NCBI GenBank assembly: GCA_000711775.1
Contig: ARYC01000836.1
Span: 37,428-101,427, forward strand
DNA: 64,000 bases
Direction of reading: 5' to 3'
From: Oxytricha trifallax
Lineage: Eukaryota > Ciliophora > Spirotrichea > Sporadotrichida > Oxytrichidae
Shown here: piece after piece, positions 1 to 10,900 of the stretch
Numbering within the stretch: the stretch's first letter is position 1
How the letters are laid out: each line of letters starts with the position of its first letter
The notes under the pieces: generated by a model
What the model was told of the DNA's origin: nothing
The model's input: only the letters and a program-made list of their open reading frames with translations
Database searches by the model: none
Translations under genes and position numbers: made by a program

Positions 1-540
1 AAAAATGCATGAAAAATATCAAATAAATTATAAACGGGACAGTTATTTAAATAATAACTGTCTTGCGAGATTATTGCCTTGAAGAGTGTTTTGATTTATA
101 ATAAAAGTAGAACCATTAAGTATAATTGGTAGTTCCATAATCAAATTTCAATATCAGATCGTATTCATAATTACCTACTTACACAAGAAATCTCAGATAT
201 TTTTTGGAGATTTTTAACTTGATGAATAGAGCGCAACTTCTATAGCCATATTCAAAAAAGTAATAAAGGCACTAGCTAGTTTGACTGATTTGTCTTATAT
301 TCAATTCTAATTATTAATGATTCCTTTGAATAAGCAAAAGATTTAACTCAGGAAAATTACGGTAATAAGCCAATTAGAAATCAATAAAGTATCTCGAAGT
401 CTTGTCATTCATAAAATAATTCTAAAAGAATTATGCTTCTAGGATTTGAATGGTTTCTTTGTCTTTTTTCTCATTTAAATGTAAGAAACATTGTGTATTA
501 ACAACTCAGGAGATTTATAACTAAACTTTTCGATAAATAT
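1..540. other. AT-rich germline DNA, no gene seen
   Basis: No convincing open frame under the ciliate code and no repeat were recognised here. It may be IES or intergenic germline DNA upstream of the membrane-protein gene. Confidence 0.4.
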
Positions 541-1152
541 AAAAGCCCATAGATCAATTAAGAAGCGAAGATTGGAGTTAAGAACAATTAGATTAAGACT
601 TAAATATTATTAACGTATAATTTAAATGTTTGGGCTAATGATTATTTAAATTATTGACTCGATTAATTGTCCCTATAAAATAATCCAATCATGGTGTGTT
701 AAATTGATTTTAGCCTAATTATAATTAATATTAGACAATAATAAATAAATTTTAATCTAATTGGTCTTAACTCCAATCCTCACTTCTTGGTTGGACTATG
801 GGGTTTTATAAACATAAAATTAGTTTGAGTTGATCTTTCTAATCTTTAAATTTATTGGTTTCTTAACAAGTAATCCACAATATATAAAACCCTATAGACC
901 AACCAAGAAGTGAGGATTGGAGTTATGAACAATTAGATTAAAATTTACTTATTATAGTCTAATATTAATTATAATTAGGCTAAAATCAAATTAAGACACC
1001 CTGATTGGATTATTTTATAGGGACAATTGATCGAGCCAATAATTTAAATAATTATTAGCCCAAACATTTAAATTATACGTTAATAATATTTAAGTCTTAA
1101 TCTAATTATTCTTAACTCCAATCTTCGCTTCTTAATTGATCTATGGGGTTTT
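541..1152. repeat. Foldback element F1 (large inverted repeat)
   Basis: Two arms of about 270 bp (roughly 541-810 and 882-1152) are inverted copies separated by about 70 bp. Each arm is also palindromic at its ends: versions of CCCATAGATCAATTAAGAAG occur at 546, near 805 (inverted), near 891 and near 1145 (inverted). The same terminal motif therefore occurs four times. No coding sequence was recognised. The arms have diverged by scattered substitutions, so the element is not very recent. No clear target duplication could be assigned. Confidence 0.8.
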
Positions 1153-1930
1153 GCACCTATTCTTTTTATACAAAGACCCCAAACCTTGCAAAATACTTTT
1201 ATATCAAAGATATTGAAATCAAAAATTCTGTTAATGTTCGAATAAGATAATTTTTTTTTATAATCAACAAAAAATCAATAAAATTAATAAAATTCTGGGG
1301 TTTTTAATGCAACATTTGAGTTTAATAAATACTTTGCAAACAATGCAATATCATTTGATAAGCCAAACAATGTTTTTATTTATAACTCATAATTCAAAAA
1401 TGAATGTAAGTTACACTTATAAAAGTTCTTTATGTTTTCTTAGAAATGTAAACATATTAAACTCTTATAAATATTTAATTGATTTTTCTTAACTTTTGGT
1501 TTATTCAAGTACGAGTCATATTTTGATGCTTCGCATGTAATCTTTATAAATACACAACACTACATTATTATTTTCAATAAATTTTTATAAGAATTATAGC
1601 ATTAAATAATACATTTCGCAACTTCACATACCAAGATAAATTCTAGCAAAACTCATATGCCATAAAAATGATCAGCAATGACTTGTTTCCTAATTAGCTC
1701 AAATAATCAGTTTTCAAAAATATTTTAGTTGAAAATTGCGCTATAAATTTTATGAATTTTTAAGGATTTAAAGCTAATGGCATTTTGAACTCAACTTTAA
1801 GATACTAAATAGATCTAGTTTATATATAAATGAACTTTTTCTAAACTCTATAATAATTAATAATATTAATAGTGAATATAACCATCAGGAATAGTCAAGT
1901 TGAGAAATAAAATGGATTAATAGAGATTGA
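1153..1930. other. AT-rich stretch, nothing recognised
   Basis: A 61-codon standard-code frame at 1307-1492 has no features of a protein family and is probably chance. Otherwise the sequence is low-complexity AT-rich, as expected of IES or intergenic germline DNA. Confidence 0.4.
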
Positions 1931-4900
1931 TTAATTCTACAATAAACTAAATACTTAGATTAGAATAATAAACTCGACATTTATTGATAATAATTTTGTT
2001 GCAGGAGGGTATGTGATTGATTTTAGACATTACTAATTAGATTATTTAAATTTATTTTAGACATAATGATATCAATCCTGTGATATTATTCACAAAATAT
2101 GAATATAAATTCATCATAAAAATACTATTAGCTCTTATGAAGAAAAAAAATTGTTTAAATAAATTATAAATTCGAAGATGCAATTTAATTTCTAGAAATT
2201 TTGACCTTCTTTTTATATTCTAATTTTTATTAAGCTAAAAATTTTAAAATAATAATATTAATTTAGATTTGTTTAATTGAATTATATCTTATGAATAATC
2301 TAGAATTCAATATTTATGAATAATTCAAATGCTTAGATCTTTTTGAGAGCATGGGATCTAGTTGACATATAAAATTTATTAATTAAATTGTACTTATTTT
2401 TGTAATACTTATTATAAACAACCCATTGAGGGTATGGATATAAAAATCATAATTCTATAAAAATAGCCCATATGTAGATGGGATGATTTAGGTTTAAACG
2501 AATAGTTTGTTAAATGTAACTGATTCAATATTAAATTTATTAATTTAATTAAAAATAATATTTGAGGAGAATTATTCGATCTCGAGAGGCAGTGTAATTT
2601 TTGGAGATTATTAGAAAGTTAAAATTTACATTAATAATTGTACTTTTAATAACAACTATGCTTTTAAAGGAGGAATTTTCTATTTGGAATATGATGGTCT
2701 TCTTCAAATTAAAAATTTATAATATATAATAAACAAAATTGAAAACAGTAGAATCAGCAACAATTTCGCAATATTTGGCGGAGTGGGAATCGTAACTGAT
2801 CAGGCTTATGTAATAATAAAAAATTCCTCAATCATCAATAATTTTGCTATTGACTCATCAATAATTTAAATAAACGATGCTGTTGATAATTTTTCAATAT
2901 TTTCTGACCTGTAAATCGAAGGAAATAAGTTGATTCAAATAAATGATGTTATGAACGGAAGTATTCTAGAAGTACAATATAACTCCAAATTTTAGATTTT
3001 TCTATAAGAATTCAAATTGAATAACTAGAAACTTGCTTTAAACGGGAAAAGTATCAATATTTAAAAAGGTAAATTGCTAATCACAAATGATACATAAATA
3101 AAGTCATAGACTAATTTAATAGGATGTTTTAGAGGTTCACTAGAGATATCTGATATTTAAGTTCATAATCTATAAATGGATGTATAAGATGAATCGATAA
3201 TTACAAAAGTTTTTATTTATAATAAAGCAATTTTAAAATTAGCCTATCAAGCTGTGAAGCAATATTACAAAATGTTCAAGTTTCAGATATTTCATATTAA
3301 AATAGCAGTATTGAGTAGCAATAATAATCTTTTATTCAGAGTACTTTAGGAACCTCATTGACAATTACAAATACTAGCTTCTAGTAGGTTAATGTATCCT
3401 TACTTAATATGCAAAATTCATTCTTTAATATGACGAACGTAGAAATTCAATCCCCAAATTAAAATTGAATTAAGATTTTTATAATTAATTTTCTCCCAAA
3501 TTTATTTAATTTATTTGTTAAGAACTTTATAATTAAACTTAATTTTGAATTTGATGTTCGATTACAGCAAGAAATCTTAATGTATTTCCGTAATAATTAT
3601 AACATTCTATATAAAAAATGCTATTAATTATTTAACAGCTTTAAATTTTTAATGAATATAAAAATTGGTAATGAAAACTTATTTGAATTCAAAACCCCAA
3701 AACCCCTTAGTGAGGTTTATAAGTGCTTTGATTTGTAGGGTATAGTTGGGGGTCTTATTGGGGTTAGTAGAGAAAACGCAGGTTTTATGTGAATTTAATG
3801 AATATTTAATGAGTATTAGAGTACTTAATCCAAACAAATTTAATCTGCTTGTCTCTGTTATATCTCTTGAATCTTGCTCTCTATAGTGGCTCAAGTATGT
3901 CATTTAAGGATTATCTAGGATATGAAGGAGCTCTCACGATTATCATCTCTACTATGCTTTTTATTTCTTCGCAGACATCTTCTTACTTTATATGCTTCTA
4001 AGCTAAGCTTATTGATTGTTTTCATGCTTAGTACCAAAGTAAGACATGCTTTCCATGTCACTTTCTAATATGATAACAGCAACTGCCCATACATCCCACT
4101 AAACAGAGCCATTTGTCCACTTCTCTCTGATTGGGAAGTATCCTGGTGTCCCAAGAGCCTTTGCTAATGTTACAATATCTTATCTTAAGGCTCTATTTAA
4201 ATCGATAACTACAACTTCAAAAGGACAGAGGTTGAGCATCACATTTTCAGGCTTTAGATCTCTATGAACATATTCAAGTTCATGCAACTTCTAGACACCC
4301 TTAATCATATCTGAAAGTATATCATTCAAGTCATCCGGATATCTGTTTTGATATAGATAGTCTCTTAGAGTTATTTCATATTTCTTAAGCCTTAGTGCAA
4401 TGAACCCAAAGCCTAAAATAACACCGTCTAGCTTAAGCAAGTTCTTGCAATCTCTTTTTTAAGCTTCTCTAAGAACGATATATTCGTTAGCAAACTCATT
4501 CTAATACTGTTCATTCTTAATGAGATAGCTGAAAGGATATACCTTGTATGCAAACTCGTCGATTCCTATAAGTTTTGCCTTGCTAGGCACGTTTATATTC
4601 AAGTAGTTTTCTATACAACCGCTAAGATCAACAGCATTTAATGCAGGAATATACATAGCTCTCTCTTAGAAGCATGCTAAAAATGTATTGTCTGCAGGTT
4701 GATTCATTGACTCATATCGTTTCTGCCTCTTGAGCTTTTCTTACTACTCTCTTAAAGATTCAAGAGTTTTAGACTTTCTCTTGGCAGGTATAAGTTTTTA
4801 AGTCTCTTAATCTTACATTAAAAACTCGCTTAAATGATGCTTTTGCATGTGTCTTTTAACCTTAGCTGAGTGAGTGTAAGACTTCATGCAAGTCGTGCAT

Positions 4901-7900
4901 TAATACCTGCCATCCACCTTATCATGCTTGAAATAAATCTTCGCTTTACCAGAATGTATTTCTTTAATATGCCTCTTCAAGCTCTACTCAGTTGAGAAGA
5001 AGTTTTAACAATCATTGCATTCAAAGTGTTTTTATTTTTCAATTGGTTGCTGTTCTTTTAGCTCCTCAACATATTCAATTTATGTTTAAAGTCCTATCTC
5101 TGTTCTCCCCTTCTAGTTAGATACTTCAATTTTGAAGACCTCTGCTTCAAACTCAAGAGCTCTTAACTCTACTTCCTCTCAATATAAATAACTTCTTGCT
5201 TTTTAGTTGTGCCAAAGTTTAGCTATGATTAACCATTGCCAAGAGAGATTGCTTAAGTTAGCCGCCATGTTTAAATTCAAATTCAAATTCAAATTATAAA
5301 GCTCTAATAACCTCTCTAGTTATAGCAACTATGTATAGGAGTTGGCACTGCAGCACTAATAGTTGATATTGAAGTGTAAGAGCTCAAATTTATACTTAGT
5401 TTATAACTATAATTTTTCTAATTTCACACTTAGTATTTTTAATTTTGGTACTAACTTAGATAATATTAAAGGTTGATACTGGTACCAATTAAGTTTTGAA
5501 CCATTTTGGAACTTTTCCATTAAAACCTCATTAGTTTAAAACTAGGTACTAATTAAGTATTGGTACTATTAAATTGGTACCAATTAAAATTAAACGAATT
5601 TAGTACCAGTAATAATCAAATTTAAACAAATTTAGTACTAATTTAATGGAACTAATTGATAAAAATGGAGCTCCATCTCTGAAGTTTGTTACAGCTTCTG
5701 CCAGCTTTCTCCACGTATCCTTACCAGGTTGACCTCCTATAAGATACCCATATTTAATAATAAGATTTTTAACAGTAGGATCAAGAACTCTATATATTAA
5801 AATTTGAAATTCAATAACAAGAGAAGGAACAAAGATAGAATCTATAAGTACTGCAATGAAGAGGGTTGAAGCTTAAGAAATGATCTCAAGATTTAGAAGC
5901 AAGGAAGACTCTATCGATACCTCACTTAGCATAGTAAGCATGTGAGATATACTTAATCATATACTACAGTGCGTTTATTCCTTCCAACGATGGAAGGTAC
6001 CAAAATCTCATTTCTAAGAGCGATACTCTGTGATGAGAAGAAAGCTTCAAAAACAATGAAATTAAGTTGATAGAAATATCAAACTACCCAGAGATTTCAG
6101 CAACTAATCTCTACGATGATGCGATGAAAGATGAAGAGTTGGAAGATTATCTTCCTACCAAGAAACAACTCTCTAACAAACTTCCATAAAGGAGCTTCTT
6201 CTTTGGTGATCTTGGCACTTTAAGAGAGAGCTATCTCAGAGAGATCATTCAAAACCCCAATACCCTTTCAGTAGTTTGATTGAGTTTTTGAATGATAAAA
6301 GTAGACTATTAGTGCATACTTTATTATGGTTTTAATAGGGTTTATGTAGGGTTTAATGTTTAAATATTAGTAATTTAAGTGAGTATAACAAGCGACTTTT
6401 TAATATTTCACACAAACATAAGCTTAGAGTCATGTGACAGTTCTCTGAATTTTATCTTTCTAAGTTGATGTTTGATAGTTTCTATTGTTGGTTAATTCGC
6501 TTAGCTTGGCTTGATAATAGTTGAGTATGCAAGTTCTCTGAGACCTCAATATATTTTATTTTTATCAAGATATTATTAAATTCTCTGCTTAGAATCTCTC
6601 TCACCCCTGCAGCTAAAGTATCTTGGCATGTCGCTCTCTATTATTATTACTGCTAGAGCCCAGATATCCCATTAAGTGTCTCCATCTCTCCAATCCTCTC
6701 TCTCTGGAAATATCCAGGAGTGCCGTATACATTTCCTCATGCAGAAGCTTGCACTCTTTGAGCTCTGTTGAAGTCAATAATATAAACTCTAAGAGGCTGA
6801 AAGTTCATAATGATGTACTCTGGCTTTAAGTCTCTATGAACATAACCTAACTTGTGAAGCTCTTCAATCCCTTCAACTATCTGCTATACTATCTAGCTAA
6901 TTTATCTCTGACATCTATTGTCAGATAAAAAATCTCTGTAAGTAATTTCAAGAAAAGGAAGCCTGAAGGCTACATGATCTTTACCAAGTAAAATAGCATC
7001 AAGCTAGATGATATGCTGCACTCATTTAACTTTGCCTTTTAAAGAGCATAATACTAATTAGCAAATTCATTGGAACTTATCATCAGCAAGGAAGTAATTG
7101 AAAGGATAAATCTTGTAAGCATATTAGTCATCTGAAATGACTCTCTTCTCTATTTTTTCTTCAAGAGTGAGGTAACTTTCTAGACAAGAATCTAAGTCAA
7201 TAATTTTTAATATGGGAATCTTCATTGCCTCTATTTTAACCATGATTTTATTGATCTCAGAGACTGGAAATTCTTGACTGCTTTCTTCATTTTTACTTAC
7301 TTCTAGACTTCAACTCTAAGAGACTCCACTGGGTTTCTTGAACTTCTCTTTTAGAGGAATCTATTCCCTGTGGGTTCATGAATAAAGACAAAACTTTGAT
7401 TATGCTTTTCTTTAAGTGCACTTTGAGTTCTCTAGTATGAGAATATGGCTTCTCACAGAACTCACGGACGTACTTCCCATCTTTCTTTTAATGCTTGAGA
7501 TATAACCTTGGCATATCGTTGTGTATATCTCTCAAGTGTCTCTTATAAGTTGACTTGTAAGGGAAAACTTTATTGCATTCTTTGCATTAATAGTCAATTT
7601 TGGCTGGTATTTATTAATGTTCTATGGCGGGTTGTTTAACCTCCTCTTCAATCTGCACAGCTTCTTTAATAACCTCCTACTTAACTTATATTTAAATCTC
7701 AAAGCTAGAATGGTCTAAGTTGTCATAAGTAGGCTCCCACTGAGTACAAGCGTCTCTGGTCTCTACTTTTCTAGGTTGCTGGAATGATAATTTTTATTGA
7801 CTTGATCCAAGTAATGCCGCTCTTCTTAACAGGTTAGCGCTCATTTTAGTTTGCTGATATATTTTATTATAATAATGATAAAATCTACTAGATAAACTAT

Positions 7901-10900
7901 AGTAGTCGAGTATAAGACACTCTGGTAGATTCTTTGCAGAGAGGTAAGAAAATGAACTAACCATAAAAGACTGTAAGTTGACATATTTTATGAGAATTTT
8001 ATACATTTTAGTAAATTAAAATACTCCTAATGAAGTTTTGTTTCTCTAGGAGGTCCTCCAAACAAGTTTGAACTTAATTTGGAGGTAATGCTATTAAACA
8101 TTTTTAAATTTAATATGCTCCTAATTAAGTTTTAACCTTAAAATTTAACTCCTAATAAAGTCTGAACTTAATTTGGAGGACCTCCTAAAATAATTAAACA
8201 TTATTAGGAGCAATTTAGATAGATTGATAAAAATGGAAATCAATCTGTGAAACTTGGAGCAAGTTTTTCAATGCTTCTCCGTATATCTTTTTAAGGTTGA
8301 CTCCAGTAGGTCCTCCCTATTTAGTAGTAACATTTTAATAAACTTAGAATGGATATCCATAATTTTAAATTTCATTAACATTTCTAGAAAGAGGAAGCAA
8401 GATGGAGTCTATGAATGATGCAATGAAGATAATTTAATCTCAAGATTTAATAGGAAAATTTCGAAGTAAAGAGGACCTCTATAGATATTAGGTATTGTAA
8501 GGTAAGTTCCTTAAGTAAGATTAATAAATCCATTATTGTTGGATTGTTCTTGCCGACTTAGGAGGGAACTAAAATCTCATTCTTAAAAGCCTTACTGAGT
8601 GAAGAGAAAAAAGCTTTTAAGTCTAATGAAATTAGGATGATAGAAATACCTAACTACCCTGAAATATCAGTGACAAACCTATATGACGATGCTATGAGTG
8701 ATCCGGACGTAGCTCTCTACCTTCCATCAAAGCTACAGCTCTCAAATAAGTTGCCAGAGAGAAACTTCTTCTTTGGTGTTCTTGCAACTCTGAAACCTGA
8801 GTACTTAAATGAAGTTATTTAAGAAGCTCATAAGAAACGCTACAGTATCTCTCCTGAAGAAAAAGAGAAGCAAGGTATTAAAATAAGTGATACCTGGCTG
8901 TAGGAACTTTAAAAGCGTCCTTTCATCTCTAGTAAGCTTAGTCTTCTAACTTTATAGAAAAACCTGGAACTGCAATATACTTGATGAAAGAGCGCAGCAA
9001 TTTAAACAGAGAGAGAAAGTCATAAGTAAAGCATGAATTGAGTAAGAGACTCTACAAAGATTTCTAAAAGCTAGACTAGATGAACATAGATGCAGGGGCT
9101 GGCACTAAGAGAAGAAACATGGGCCCAAGCAAGCCTTAAGAGGAAGAAAAGAAAGAGAAGCCAAATCCCTTTACGGGAAAATTTAATATGTGAACTTATT
9201 CATTCGTTTAAATCTAAAACTTATTTATAAACACAAAATCTCCCTTCTCTTGCGCATACTTTAGCTTTCTCATCGCTGACTCTCTTAGCAGCACTCTTAA
9301 TAAAATCGACTGTATCTATCTTTAAATCATGCATCAGATGGTAGAGCAGCAATTTCTTATAATGACCTTTCAATAATCCCAAATATAATTCAATTCCATT
9401 GAACTAAGGGCTGTAAGGAACATTAAATACAGGCGTTATATTTAGCCTTTCATATTCTTTCCTTGAGTCTTTAGTTTTATGAACTGACATATTATCAACG
9501 AATAGAATAATCTCTTAGTCAGCGTACTTATCTCTGAGTTATTGCAAGAACTTAATATATTATTCAGTCTTTATAGAACGAGGGTGAATAACATAAGTCT
9601 CGAGGCCACTATCTTCACTTATTCCACCAAGAATAGCATGAGTTTACACCTTAACCTTTTAGTCATAAACTTCTATATTACTATACCTCTTGTACCAAGA
9701 CCTTGATATAAAGGTATTGAATGTAAATACTGCCTCATCAGCGTGTATGAACTTTATATTATGCTCTTAAGACCTCTGCATTTAATCGAATATATAATTT
9801 AAATTAGTCTTATAAAATGGAACATTAAAGTCAATCACTCTCTTAATGCGATTGACTGTCTTGTAAGATATTCCATTCTTTTTATATATGTTCGCTATAG
9901 ATTAATCAGAGATATGAATTTCAGGAAATTGGCGATAAAACATCACAGGCCTCTAGGCTAGAGAGAAATGAGCCCAGTATTTAAGAGTCTTATCATTAAT
10001 AAGATATTCAATATGATGCTGCTAAAATTTTAAGGGTCTCTTAGGCTTAGAATTAAGATGCTATCTCTTTAAATTCAATGCTAATAGACAGTGAGACCTC
10101 ACAGTTGCTGGAGATTTATGGAGTAGCCTTGCTATAGACGTATAATTCAGAACAGGCTTGAGTTATTCACTATATTCATCACATCCATATCGCAACTTAA
10201 ACAATAAATCTATATACTCACTGTCATAAACTGACCCCAAACCTCGCATATACTCACTTAAATTACTAATATTTAAACATTAAACTCCTACATAAACCCT
10301 ATTGAAACCATAATAAAGTATGCACTAATAGTCTACTTTTATCATTCAAAAACTTAATCAAACTACTGAAAGGGTTTTGTGGTTTTGATTGAAGAAGCTC
10401 ACAAGAAACGCTACTCTATTTCTCCTGAAGATTAAAAGAAGCAAGGCACACTAATAAGCGAGACCTGGCTTGCGGAGCTTAAGAAGCATCCATACCTCTC
10501 TAGTAAGCTTTGACACATAACTTTGTAGGGAAACCTGGAACTGGTATATTCCTAATGAAAGAACATGCAAAGGTTCACAGAGAGAGAAAGTCATAGACTA
10601 TTCATGAAGTGAGCAAGAGACTTTATAAAGATGTTTAAAAGCCAGATGAAATGAACATAGATTCAGGAGCAGGTACTAAGAGAAGAAATATGGGTCCAAG
10701 CAAGCCATAAGAGGAAGAAAAATAAGAGAAGCCAAACCCCTTTAAGAGCTAATTTAATATGTGAATATATTCATTCGTTTAAATCTAAAACTTCTTTATA
10801 AACATTCATTCTTCCTTCTCTCGCACAAACTGCCGTCTTATATATGCTCACTCTCTTGCAGCTACTCTAAATCAAGCCTACTGTATCTATAGGCAAGTCA

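Larger units (their letters stand above)
6250..10387. mobile_element. TBE-B, nested in the 22-kDa gene of TBE-A
   Basis: 4138 bp with inverted C4A4-type ends (left CAAAACCCCAATACCC, right with one or two changes). The inner terminal repeat (AAAAGTAGACTATTAGTGCA on the left) is matched inverted near 10318-10340. The target duplication ATT is at 6247-6249 and 10388-10390, inside the coding sequence of TBE-A. It carries the full set of three TBE genes. It belongs to the same subfamily as TBE-D rather than TBE-A. Confidence 0.94.
5856..10764 (+). pseudogene. TBE-A 22-kDa gene, interrupted by TBE-B
   Basis: The first part (5856-6249) encodes ISFLRAILCDEKK and ISATNLYDDAM and ends at GAGATCATT. 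The second part resumes at 10391 with EEAHKKRYSISPED and reaches a TGA at 10762-10764. Splicing out TBE-B and one ATT rejoins the frame exactly (E-I-I-E-E-A-H). The 5' part also has a one-base loss near 5908 and the usual ATG is changed to ATA, so the copy was probably already decaying. A 36-nt intron-like stretch ends near 5970 and a 26-nt intron lies at 10503-10528. The function of the 22-kDa TBE protein is unknown. Confidence 0.8.

Noticed and set aside
1307..1492. 61-codon plus-strand frame near the window start.
   Set aside because: No repeat motif, no paralogue and AT-driven composition; such lengths are expected by chance.
3679..3903. Minus-strand frame crossing the left end of TBE-A.
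   Set aside because: It reads through the C4A4 terminus into the flank and is not in the frame of the 57-kDa protein.
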